In this document: positions 16,463 through 23,831 of the stretch, in pieces
Position numbering within the stretch: the stretch's first letter is position 1
How the letters are laid out: each line of letters begins with the position of its first letter
Source of the DNA: JBCFAY01 sp038562375
GTDB lineage: Bacteria > Bacillota > Clostridia > Christensenellales > CAG-138
Direction: 5' to 3'
Assembly: GCA_038562375.1 (NCBI GenBank)
Contig: JBCFAY010000011.1
Location: 1 to 64,000, forward strand
Length of the DNA stretch: 64,000 nucleotides
Position numbers and translations under genes: made by a program
Notes under the pieces: model-generated
Told to the model about the DNA's origin: nothing
The model's database searches: none
What the model saw: only the letters and a program-made list of their open reading frames with translations

Positions 16463-16861
16463 CTATTCCCCCTTCTGTTCGTCCGGTTTGGCAGGCAAAG
16501 GCATCCAGTGGGTCACGCCGCTGATACGCTCTCCAAGCCCCATCATCCAGCACTTGTATCCTTCGAGGTTGTTGTAATACCCGATATAGGTGCCAGCGTT
16601 CTTAATCCATACCAACACCTCTTGAGGGCTTCCGGGCAACCTCTCGCTCACCGGTATCCACCGCTGCGCCTCTTTCAGCCGATCGTTCTCGGCTTGCAGG
16701 GCGGCGATTTGTTGCGTTTTTTGCAACAACTCATCGCAGTACCTAAGTAGGCGCTTATTGTCTGCGCGCATTTGAGCGACTTCCTGAATGCGCATTTCTT
16801 CGGCTGGCTTTTCGTTTGCCCTCTCGCACCGCTCCCTGATCTCCTGTAGCCTATCCTGCAT
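16463..16861 (-). CDS. DUF551 family phage protein
   Basis: 132 aa, AAGGAG upstream. N-terminal coiled coil (about 1-65) followed by the DUF551 domain: RWIPVSERLPGSPQEVLVWI at the start and GVTHWMPLPAKP at the end. DUF551 is common in phage early regions; its role is not known. Overlaps the upstream gene's stop by 11 bases. Confidence 0.85.
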   Translation of the reverse strand: MQDRLQEIRERCERANEKPAEEMRIQEVAQMRADNKRLLRYCDELLQKTQQIAALQAENDRLKEAQRWIPVSERLPGSPQEVLVWIKNAGTYIGYYNNLEGYKCWMMGLGERISGVTHWMPLPAKPDEQKGE

Positions 16862-17357
16862 GGGGTTCTCCTTTCAAAGCTGCTTCGGCGGCTTCGCGGG
16901 TGAGGAACCATGTCTTGCCTAAGTCCCTGAACGGCATCTCCTTGCGACAGTAGGAAAAGTGCCCCATTATCCCCCTGTCCCATACGACGTTTAATGCGAA
17001 TCCGCAGGAGCGAAACCACAGGTATCCATCGACCACCCCGCGCACTACCCGATCATAAATTGGCTCATACCTATCCGCGAACCATACCTCTGAATCAACC
17101 TTACATGGGAGCTCAACCGACCGTTCCAATCGGGTTTGCAGCCTTTCGATCTCGTCCAGCGCTGCACCATAATTGTTGCAAGCGCAGGCGATAAGCGCAG
17201 CGTCGCTTTGATCTGTTGCTGATGCAATCTTTAACCGCCCGATGGAAAGCTGCTTCCAGATCGTTTTGCCTGTTATGCCCCACGGCCCCGGCGTAGCCGC
17301 GTTGATGATCTCCCGGTCTGCCGCGAGGCGGGTAAGGGTGAAGTCGTTATTTGTCAT
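16851..17357 (-). CDS. Ead/Ea22-like phage protein
   Basis: 168 aa, GGAGG upstream, ATGA overlap with the previous gene. The ATPGPW motif at residues 21-26 and the DAALIACACNNYGAALDEIE helix are typical of Ead/Ea22-like proteins found among phage accessory genes. A second region with cysteines (FRSCGFALNVVWDRGI) resembles small RNA-metabolism or DUF domains fused in phages. Function unknown. Confidence 0.65.
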   Translation of the reverse strand: MTNNDFTLTRLAADREIINAATPGPWGITGKTIWKQLSIGRLKIASATDQSDAALIACACNNYGAALDEIERLQTRLERSVELPCKVDSEVWFADRYEPIYDRVVRGVVDGYLWFRSCGFALNVVWDRGIMGHFSYCRKEMPFRDLGKTWFLTREAAEAALKGEPHAG

Positions 17358-17545
17358 GGTAATTCCTCCACGAAGTCAAAATTTATCCTGCCAATATCAC
17401 CCGAGGTTACGAGTTTCTTTTCAAGCGCATAATACTTTTCTTCGGCCTTTTGGCAAGCCTCTTCTTCGTTGTTGGCGCTTACTGTTACGCGACGAACGCA
17501 AATTCGGGTTACGAACGCTCCTAGCTCGACTCTATATTTCTTCAT
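17354..17545 (-). CDS. Small phage protein, DpnD/PcfM-like
   Basis: 63 aa, GGAGG upstream, ATGA overlap on both sides. The pattern MKKYRVELGAFVTRICVRRV then VSANNEEEACQKAEEKY is a small beta-alpha fold seen in DpnD/PcfM-like phage and plasmid proteins. Role unknown. Confidence 0.6.
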   Translation of the reverse strand: MKKYRVELGAFVTRICVRRVTVSANNEEEACQKAEEKYYALEKKLVTSGDIGRINFDFVEELP

Positions 17546-17781
17546 TCCCGATCAACCTCCCCGGCCCGAATCACGTCACGCAGGTTTCTAAGAGCAGCAA
17601 GAACTCGCATATTGTGATCGCCATACTCCTGCTGTTGCGCCGCCGTAGCCATTTTAAACGGGTGCGCATAAGCAGCTTGAGCCTTTGCCATATCCTCGAC
17701 TTCGGAGAAATCTTCATCGGTGAGTTTCAAAACCGCCTTGCAAACCTTATTTACCTCGTTGATGCTGCTACGCTCTTTCAT
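17542..17781 (-). CDS. Hypothetical phage protein (79 aa)
   Basis: ATG at 17781 is chosen because a TAGGAGG lies seven bases upstream; an upstream start would add 16 residues without a ribosome binding site. Helical protein beginning MKERSSINEVNKVCKAVLKL. No family recognised. Confidence 0.6.
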   Translation of the reverse strand: MKERSSINEVNKVCKAVLKLTDEDFSEVEDMAKAQAAYAHPFKMATAAQQQEYGDHNMRVLAALRNLRDVIRAGEVDRE

Positions 17782-17850
17782 GCAAAAGCCTCCTAATTGG
17801 TTTGTTTTTTGCCCAGTACCGTTTCGCAATAGATTGTGTCAAATGCTTAA

Positions 17851-18240
17851 TCACTCCGCTTCCCCTTTCCCGGCCCGCGGGCCGCGCTCTATCGGCTCGT
17901 AGCTGTCTCTCGCGCGATGTTTGCACTCGCTGCACGGGTAGGTATAATACCGATAGCTGTCCGTATCATGGTGGACACAGGTTTCGCATCCTTCCGCCGC
18001 CCGCTCCCTGCGCTGGGAGGCGGCAAGCTGTTCCCGTAAATCCGGCATAATGGTTACTTGGTAGGTCTTTATCTCATGCTCATACTCCGCAATCTGGGCC
18101 TGCATGGACTCGATCAGGTCGGCGGCATCATCCATTTGGCAACCATACGTCATTTCGGGTTCTACGGCGTAGCTTTGCAGTACAAGCGCCGATTCCCGCA
18201 TCTTCTTCACGATCCCCCCGGCGCGGTCGGTGTTAGGCAT
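17851..18240 (-). CDS. Hypothetical phage protein with coiled coil and zinc knuckle
   Basis: 129 aa from ATG 18240 (GGGAGGGAG upstream). An N-terminal helical part with MDDAADLIESMQAQIAEYEH (predicted coiled coil) is followed by CETCVHHD and CSECKHRA, probably one zinc site. The ATG overlaps the end of the small Cys-rich gene upstream. This coiled-coil plus CxxC layout recurs in phage early regions. Function unknown. Confidence 0.6.
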   Translation of the reverse strand: MPNTDRAGGIVKKMRESALVLQSYAVEPEMTYGCQMDDAADLIESMQAQIAEYEHEIKTYQVTIMPDLREQLAASQRRERAAEGCETCVHHDTDSYRYYTYPCSECKHRARDSYEPIERGPRAGKGEAE

Positions 18241-18391
18241 GGTCCTCACGCTCCCTCCCGGCCTTACAGAAGAAATCTTTACTGAAAATCCTGCCGTTGA
18301 GCCTTCCGGCGCATTTGATCCAGTTGGCGTATTTCGGATGTGGTGTTGCGTATTTGCACTCACAGCACAAAACAATATGGATCTTCTTCAT
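18233..18391 (-). CDS. 52-aa Cys-rich phage protein
   Basis: ATG at 18391 (purine-rich GGGGGAAAAGAG upstream), TAA at 18233, overlapping the next gene's start by eight bases. Product begins MKKIHIVLCCECKYATPHPK and has Cys pairs CCEC, KCAG and FFCKAG that could bind one zinc. Similar short zinc proteins are common in clostridial phage early regions. Confidence 0.6.
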   Translation of the reverse strand: MKKIHIVLCCECKYATPHPKYANWIKCAGRLNGRIFSKDFFCKAGREREDHA

Positions 18392-18431
18392 GCTCTTTTC
18401 CCCCTCGCGTCATGCGCGCGAAAATCTAGTT

Positions 18432-18782
18432 TTATACGGTTTCTTGCTCTCCTAAGCGACTCGGTACATCCTGCAAATCCGGCCGCTTCTGCTCCATCCA
18501 CATGGCCCCCAAGATGTTCCACGCGGCAGCCGCCAAGTGATCCTCGTCCGTTTGCCCGTCCAAATACTTCAGCAAATGCCGAATACCGCTATCGAGCAAG
18601 CATGAAATCGGCAAACCCTTTTCCCAATTTCGGGCGCTGTACTTGAGCGCACCGGCCTCGTAGTGTTTCGCCAAACGAAGCAACGCACACGCTGGCAGCA
18701 AATCGCAACGACCCTTACCCTCGCCCATATCACGAACGGCGCCCGTTTCGAACTCACGCCGCGAACCGCTATCCTGAAGCAT
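18432..18782 (-). CDS. dATP/dGTP diphosphohydrolase-like protein (DUF5664)
   Basis: 116 aa, AAGGAG eight bases upstream of ATG. The sequence GRCDLLPACALLRLAKHYEA, then GALKYSARNWEKGLP and RHLLKYLDGQTDEDHLAAAAWNI matches the DUF5664 family, an all-alpha MazG-like fold later named for dATP/dGTP diphosphohydrolase. In phages these enzymes trim the dNTP pool, or accompany base modification. Catalytic E/D residues are consistent (HLAAAAWN, GQTDEDH). Confidence 0.8.
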   Translation of the reverse strand: MLQDSGSRREFETGAVRDMGEGKGRCDLLPACALLRLAKHYEAGALKYSARNWEKGLPISCLLDSGIRHLLKYLDGQTDEDHLAAAAWNILGAMWMEQKRPDLQDVPSRLGEQETV

Positions 18783-19184
18783 ACTTCCAACTCCTTTTTG
18801 TTTTTGTCCCGAAGTCCCGAAGTCCCGAACGATTTCCTATTTTCTATTTATTTTCCTGCGCGCACATATGCGCGTATATGCGATGTAGGAAAAGTGTTCG
18901 GGACTTCGGGACAAATCTTAAAAAACACCCTATTTATCTAAGGAAAACCGTGTCCCGAACCGTCCCGAACTGTCCCGAACCAACATCCGTTCGGGACAAA
19001 TGTCCCTAATGTCCCGAACCATTTCTGAAAAATTTCATGCTTTTTTCCCATTTTCATTCGGGACGTTAGGGACAGCGCAAAAGAATCTGCATTTTTTACC
19101 CGTCCCTTGTTCGCGCTTCTGTTCGGATAATTCCAAATCAAAACCCTTTTTCAATTCTTCAGTAAAGGTTTTTTGCTTCGGGAC
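18783..19184. repeat. GTCCCGAA repeat cluster, candidate phage replication origin
   Basis: Twelve exact copies of the 8-mer GTCCCGAA or its complement TTCGGGAC lie within about 380 bases: plus orientation at 18806, 18814, 18822 (head to tail), 18952, 18962, 18972 (10-base phasing) and 19011; minus at 18897, 18905 (head to tail), 18990, 19057 and 19177. The last two are in the 3' end of the primase-helicase gene. AT-rich patches (18831-18860, 18911-18945) and a CGCGCACATATGCGCG-like palindrome lie between them. Iterons plus AT-rich DNA next to a replication gene suggest an origin; this is inference. Confidence 0.6.
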
Positions 19185-21032
19185 ATTCTCCACGCCCTCA
19201 TTTTCACACCATGTTTTGAACTCGTAATACAGTTCGCCGGTGTGCTTGGAGGTCAAATAATCGACTGTGAGCTCGTTCTCGGCCACCCATGTGAGCGTTG
19301 TGGAACTCTGAATTCTATATGTTTCAATCGCCTTTTCAACCTTGTCAGACCGCGTAAAGCCCTTCTTGAGCAGCCTGCGCAAACCGCGGACGGCCATGTT
19401 CAACAGGTAGCTCATCGCCTGTTCGGTAACCACCTTCTGAGCGATATCGGGGTCAAAGTCAGGGTCATTCGCGGCGAATTTCGCGTCCAGGGGAATGAGC
19501 ACAAGGCGGCGATAAAAGCCATAGGACTTATCATTCACCCGCGGCATTTTGTTCGTGGTGTAAATCAGCGTGGCATAATTCTGGAGTACGAAAGGATCCT
19601 TGTTTTTGCGTTCCACCGTGATCCGCTCGCCCGAGGAGATGCTCTTCAAACGGCTCGAATCCTTGATATCGGTATAGGGAATATCGTCGCCAAGGTTGAC
19701 GAGCTTGTTCTCCAACTCCGCGGGCCGGAAGGTCGTCTCAAGGTCCTGCAAGGACAAGGTCGAATAATTCCCCTTGCCGATGAACGAGCAGATCATGCGC
19801 AGCATAGTGCTCTTACCGTTGTTGCCGTCGCCGAAGAAGATGAAGATCTTCTGCATCCGGCAGTTTTTGATCAGGCAGTATCCGAGCATTTCCTCAAAAA
19901 GCTTGTAGAGCTGATAGTCCCCGCAGAAAACGCGCATGAGCATGTGGTCCAAGGGCTCACTGTGGGCCTTCGGATCATACAGGGCATTGATTTGTTGAAA
20001 GTCGTAAGCCTTCGGGGTATGGGGCAACAACTCGCCCGTCTTGAGATCCAGGCGGCCGTTTCGCACGTTTATGATGTACTCGTCGAGCTCCGGTTCCTCA
20101 ATGTGCTGCTGAATCCGGACGAAGTTGAGAACCTCGTTTTGGTGCATCCGTTTCGAGGTCGGGAACTTCTCGACGATCGCGCGCAGCACATCGTTTTCCC
20201 CCGGGCGGTAGCAGCCGTCTTGGTAGGTGTAGACCAGTCCGTGATAGCTGACGATGTTCATTTCACCGATTAGGACATTTCCCATCACATTATGAAGGAA
20301 CGCGCCTTTGGGGCCGAACCACGGGGCGTCGTAGTTCGTTTCATCGAGATCCGGCTCGGGATACGCCTCTTCGCGGCAAACCGTCCGCAGCTCCTTCTCC
20401 GGCAGCGGCTCGCGCAGGATATATTGATTGATGAGCCGGATGATCTCCGCAGCCTCTCCTTGCGTGAAGGCGCGCTTTGAAAGCTCGATCTGATAATCGA
20501 ACAGCGCCTGATTGCGGCCGTCGCCCTCCCCCATCTCATAGAACTTCCAACGATCCTGACGCAGCGGACGCAGCCAGCGCGGCAGCTCGTCGAGCTCATC
20601 CCATGACCAATCCGTCAACCACTCGCGCCACTCCCCGAGGAACTTCACGCACACCTGGGCGCGCTTGCCCCAACTGCGATAATCGGCATGAAGACCGATA
20701 CCGGTCATGGTCTTGACGGAGTTCTTGAGCGGCTCGGCCACGGCGAACCAAAAATGTCGGCCGCGGGTCGTCTGCATGATCTGGCACTTGATACCTTCGA
20801 CCTGCACGAGACGCGTCAACTTCTCCGCGTGCTCCATGTTGTCGATGTCCACAGCGATATAGGGCTGGGGGATCAGGACGCCGATATTTGGGCGCTCCGC
20901 AATTTCTTCTATATTATAGGTAGGCCAGCCCTCTTCAACGGGCGCCTTTTCGGGGCTGAGCTTTAAAAACTGCCCCGTCAGCGGTCCAGTGAGCTGATGA
21001 GGTCTTTGAGCTCGTCCAGTGTTGTGATCCAT
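19035..21032 (-). CDS. Phage primase-helicase (prim-pol plus D5/SF3 helicase)
   Basis: 665 aa. N-terminal prim-pol domain with acidic pair in AVDIDN (D62, D64) and TTRGRHFWF (H93); a D5_N-type region (about 280-390); SF3/D5 helicase with Walker A FGDGNNGKST at 400-409, then DDIPYTDIK and a TTNKMPR sensor segment; C-terminal winged helix (about 590-645). It primes and unwinds DNA at the phage origin. The last codons (AVPNVPNENG) are written by the GTCCCGAA repeats. The ATG at 21032 has GAGGGG eight bases upstream and lies within the end of the VRR-NUC gene (55-base overlap). Confidence 0.93.
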   Translation of the reverse strand: MDHNTGRAQRPHQLTGPLTGQFLKLSPEKAPVEEGWPTYNIEEIAERPNIGVLIPQPYIAVDIDNMEHAEKLTRLVQVEGIKCQIMQTTRGRHFWFAVAEPLKNSVKTMTGIGLHADYRSWGKRAQVCVKFLGEWREWLTDWSWDELDELPRWLRPLRQDRWKFYEMGEGDGRNQALFDYQIELSKRAFTQGEAAEIIRLINQYILREPLPEKELRTVCREEAYPEPDLDETNYDAPWFGPKGAFLHNVMGNVLIGEMNIVSYHGLVYTYQDGCYRPGENDVLRAIVEKFPTSKRMHQNEVLNFVRIQQHIEEPELDEYIINVRNGRLDLKTGELLPHTPKAYDFQQINALYDPKAHSEPLDHMLMRVFCGDYQLYKLFEEMLGYCLIKNCRMQKIFIFFGDGNNGKSTMLRMICSFIGKGNYSTLSLQDLETTFRPAELENKLVNLGDDIPYTDIKDSSRLKSISSGERITVERKNKDPFVLQNYATLIYTTNKMPRVNDKSYGFYRRLVLIPLDAKFAANDPDFDPDIAQKVVTEQAMSYLLNMAVRGLRRLLKKGFTRSDKVEKAIETYRIQSSTTLTWVAENELTVDYLTSKHTGELYYEFKTWCENEGVENVPKQKTFTEELKKGFDLELSEQKREQGTGKKCRFFCAVPNVPNENGKKA

Positions 21033-21268
21033 ACTCCGATCCCCTCGTTATCGTTGATCTCCCGCAGATGTTTCAGCTGGAGAGGAGTCGGAACATCGTC
21101 CTCCCCCTTCTTCAGTTCCACGCCGATGAAACGACCGCGACAGCAGATATAAAGATCCGGGCGGCCCCGGCGCTCGAAGGCATTACCATGAGTGTTCACG
21201 TGATAGATGCCCTCGGCGCTGAGGCACTCGATGCAGCGTTGCTGCAGATCGCTTTCGCGTCCGCTCAT
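20978..21268 (-). CDS. VRR-NUC domain nuclease (first copy)
   Basis: 96 aa; a stand-alone PD-(D/E)XK nuclease of the VRR-NUC type: ESDLQQRCIECL at the start, GRPDLYICCRGRFIGVELKK with catalytic D and E-x-K, then PTPLQLKHLREI. Found next to phage D5 helicases, probably acting on branched replication or recombination intermediates. A second, divergent copy lies at 22817-23110. Confidence 0.9.
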   Translation of the reverse strand: MSGRESDLQQRCIECLSAEGIYHVNTHGNAFERRGRPDLYICCRGRFIGVELKKGEDDVPTPLQLKHLREINDNEGIGVWITTLDELKDLISSLDR

Positions 21269-21765
21269 CGCGCGGCGGCCTTCTTCGCCTTCATCTCGGC
21301 GAGGATCTCCGCGGCGGTCTTCTTGGGAGGCGCGCCCTTGGCGGCCGCCGATTTGTTCGCGGCTTTTTTAGCGTCGGCGGCGGGCTGACGACGTACCTTG
21401 AAGGGTTCCCCGGCGCCCAGCCACTTCTTAACATTGGAGAATGTACCGCCTTTAGATCCTTCGTTGTGCTGGATCTCGACGGTCACGAAACGGCCGATCA
21501 AATCCTCGGTGTCCACTTCATCCAGCGTCTGGTCATCCAGCGCAGCGCGGCACATGCGGGCGTAGACCCCTTCCGCGATATCGTTCGCCGTGCCGTCGTC
21601 GTTCACGAAATTGAAGTTCACGCGCGCCGTGTTGCCTTCCACGTCCTCGATGTGCACGGTGATTTTCTGGAACTTCGCGTACTCCGATTCATCCACCTTG
21701 GTGATTCGGACAACCTGCTCCCCCTCCGGGATAAGCTTGAATTCAGAACTCAGCTGCTTTTTCAT
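21265..21765 (-). CDS. Phage ssDNA-binding-like protein (DUF669-like)
   Basis: 166 aa, AGGAGG-type site and ATGA overlaps on both sides. The first 120 residues are an OB-like beta domain (LIPEGEQVVRITKVDESEYA, DLIGRFVTVEIQHNEGSKGG), followed by an Ala/Lys-rich flexible tail. DUF669-type proteins sit beside YqaJ nucleases and ERF/RecT genes and probably bind ssDNA. The family name is by resemblance only. Confidence 0.6.
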   Translation of the reverse strand: MKKQLSSEFKLIPEGEQVVRITKVDESEYAKFQKITVHIEDVEGNTARVNFNFVNDDGTANDIAEGVYARMCRAALDDQTLDEVDTEDLIGRFVTVEIQHNEGSKGGTFSNVKKWLGAGEPFKVRRQPAADAKKAANKSAAAKGAPPKKTAAEILAEMKAKKAAAR

Positions 21766-22820
21766 GAAACCTCTTTCCTCCTGTTGATATTGATTTTGAC
21801 ACCATAGCCGGTTTTGAGATATTGCTCGTAAATGCCGTCCTTCTTCAGCCGCTCCGTATCGAGTCCCGGCGCAGTGCGGCTGACCTCGAAAACGTACTCC
21901 GATCCCTCCGCCTGGATTTTCTTGTCGCTTTCCTTCATACGCCCTTCAAGCTCCGATTTCAGCTGATCCTTTAAGGTCTTGAGGGTTTTCTCGTCCTCGG
22001 CGATATCGCTGGATACAGCCTCAATGCGCGCCTGTAGCGGCTCGATACGGCGGATCAGCTCGGCGACGATATCTTCACCTTTGGACATGGGCACATGGGC
22101 GGTGGTGAGCGCCTTCATGATCTCGACGTCGTTCTTCTTCGCAGGATCCCATTCGGGGCTCACAGCGCCGGCGATATGACGATCGCACCACGCAAGGCAG
22201 GCGTCGAGCTTCGCGGCGAATTCCGGAAACTCCGCGGCGAGACTGAATTTCTTGACGATGGTATTCTCGGGCGTAGGGACGAAAGCGGCCGGGTTTGCGT
22301 AGTCTTTATCCTCGAGGATTGTCAGCACCAGACGGAACTCGTCGAGCCCCATGAGATAGGCGTACAAAGCGCCCTGCAGCTTGTAATACTCCGGGGGACA
22401 GAATACGCCGCGCTTATACCAATCCTCAACCCGTTTAGAGGTTTTGAGCTCGTACACCGCCGTCTTCGTCCGTGCATCCCACATTCCGCCGAAGATCGGC
22501 TGCTCGGGAAAATGGTCATATCTCATCTGATCCTTGGTCTTTTTAAACCAAGCCTCGGGTCCCTGGAGCAATCCTTTGCCAAAGTAATAGCGCTTGTCCA
22601 GGTATGAGATAACGATCGGTTCGATTGCTTTCCCGGCGGCGGTATACTGATTCTCCTCGAAGGGGATTTTGTAAACCCCCGTCATGTCGCACCAAGCTTC
22701 AAAAGGGCTCGACCAAGGATTTAAGCCGAGGATCGCCGCGAAGCGTGTGCCGGTGATCTTCTTGACGCGCCCCGGGGGCTCCGGCAGGATAATGATCTTT
22801 TGCTGAGTATCGATCTTCAT
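21762..22820 (-). CDS. YqaJ-type recombination exonuclease
   Basis: 352 aa, GGAGG upstream and ATGA overlap. YqaJ/lambda-exonuclease fold: ITGTRFAAILGLNPWSSPFE at 20-40, an FGGMWDARTKTAVYELKTSK segment with catalytic D and E-x-K near 128-136, and QGALYAYLMGLDEF. A C-terminal coiled coil (about 240-300) is an addition. It would resect dsDNA 5' ends to feed the ERF annealing protein encoded just upstream. Confidence 0.9.
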   Translation of the reverse strand: MKIDTQQKIIILPEPPGRVKKITGTRFAAILGLNPWSSPFEAWCDMTGVYKIPFEENQYTAAGKAIEPIVISYLDKRYYFGKGLLQGPEAWFKKTKDQMRYDHFPEQPIFGGMWDARTKTAVYELKTSKRVEDWYKRGVFCPPEYYKLQGALYAYLMGLDEFRLVLTILEDKDYANPAAFVPTPENTIVKKFSLAAEFPEFAAKLDACLAWCDRHIAGAVSPEWDPAKKNDVEIMKALTTAHVPMSKGEDIVAELIRRIEPLQARIEAVSSDIAEDEKTLKTLKDQLKSELEGRMKESDKKIQAEGSEYVFEVSRTAPGLDTERLKKDGIYEQYLKTGYGVKININRRKEVS

Positions 22821-23110
22821 TGTTCAAAAACCTCCTGAATAAACTCGTGTACCCTGTCTAAACCTTTGAGTACCCTCACGTCCGCCCCGTGCGCTTTGAG
22901 CTGCTCAACCCGGTATTTCTGGATGTTGGCCATGCGTCCGAACTCGGTCTTTAGCTCGACATAGATCGTGCGCCCATCCGGGGTAACGACAATACGATCG
23001 GGAACGCCCGGGGTATTGGGAGAGATGAATTTGAAACAAAGCCCTCCGCGCGTCTCCACCATTTTGGCGAGACTCCGCTCTATTTGGCTTTCCTTCATCC
23101 GCGCTTTCAC
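22817..23110 (-). CDS. VRR-NUC domain nuclease (second copy)
   Basis: 97 aa from GTG 23110, or 93 aa from ATG 23098; neither has a strong site. KESQIERSLAKMVETRGGLC, then GVPDRIVVTPDGRTIYVELK with catalytic D and E-x-K, and QKYRVEQLKAHGADV are the VRR-NUC signature. It begins five bases after the polymerase-ERF stop. Having two VRR-NUC genes in one replication module suggests different substrates. Confidence 0.88.
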   Translation of the reverse strand: MKARMKESQIERSLAKMVETRGGLCFKFISPNTPGVPDRIVVTPDGRTIYVELKTEFGRMANIQKYRVEQLKAHGADVRVLKGLDRVHEFIQEVFEQ

Positions 23111-23114
23111 GATC

Positions 23115-23831
23115 TTAGGCGCTTTCGGGAATCAGCTCGCCGATCGCTTCGAGGAGCTGCTCGGCCTCGGCCTTGGTCAACTCGGTTCCCAAAAGCTCAG
23201 TGAAGCTTGATGTATCCGTGCCCTCCGCCTCAAGCATTTCGATGCCTAGAGCAATCGCCTCGATCTGCTCCTCGGTGGCCGGCTCGTTCTGGTCGGTAAT
23301 TTTACCCTTGATGTCCTCGCGTCGCTCCGGAGAAGTATAGCGCGGCTTTTCATCCCGAATCTCCGCCTCATCGCCCTCCGGATCGTTGTCTTCGGCGACG
23401 AGATAATTGGTGGCGAGGAAGAACTTCAGCCCGCCTGTGTAGGCCTTGTAGAGCGCCTTGTCCCCATTGTCGGCGCCGGAGCCGGAGAAGAGATACTCCT
23501 CAAATTCGCCTGTATCCGGATCGATCAGGCGGCCGCGGAACTGGGTGAGAATCAAATGCATCTTATCGCTGACGGCGCCGATAAACTCGTGACCGATCTC
23601 CTCCATTTTCCAGAGAAGGCCGACCGCCGCGCGGGCCTGCTTAAAGTTGCTCTTGTACTGTTTTTCCGTGATGTACTCGTAGGACTGGTGCCGATTCTTA
23701 CCGTCCTTCTTCCACTCAAAAGCGTCCATGATGCCTTGCAGCTCAAACAACTTTTGATAAAGCGTCTTTTTTTCCGATACGGGAGAAACGCTCCCCGCGG
23801 CAGTTTCTTCGTTTTTGACCTTCGTTGCCAT
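23115..23831 (-). CDS. Internal in-frame ERF recombinase start
   Basis: Within the long polymerase frame, ATG 23831 is preceded by AGGAGG with a nine-base spacer and opens a complete 238-aa ERF-family protein (MATKVKNEETAAGSVSPVSE). ERF proteins anneal complementary ssDNA and pair with YqaJ-type exonucleases such as the one two genes downstream. The site suggests a free ERF protein is made as well as, or instead of, the fusion. Confidence 0.5.
   Translation of the reverse strand: MATKVKNEETAAGSVSPVSEKKTLYQKLFELQGIMDAFEWKKDGKNRHQSYEYITEKQYKSNFKQARAAVGLLWKMEEIGHEFIGAVSDKMHLILTQFRGRLIDPDTGEFEEYLFSGSGADNGDKALYKAYTGGLKFFLATNYLVAEDNDPEGDEAEIRDEKPRYTSPERREDIKGKITDQNEPATEEQIEAIALGIEMLEAEGTDTSSFTELLGTELTKAEAEQLLEAIGELIPESA

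Noticed and set aside
19173..20273. Plus-strand frame of 366 codons opposite the primase-helicase
   Set aside because: Antisense shadow; no start signal, and the minus strand has complete D5 helicase motifs.
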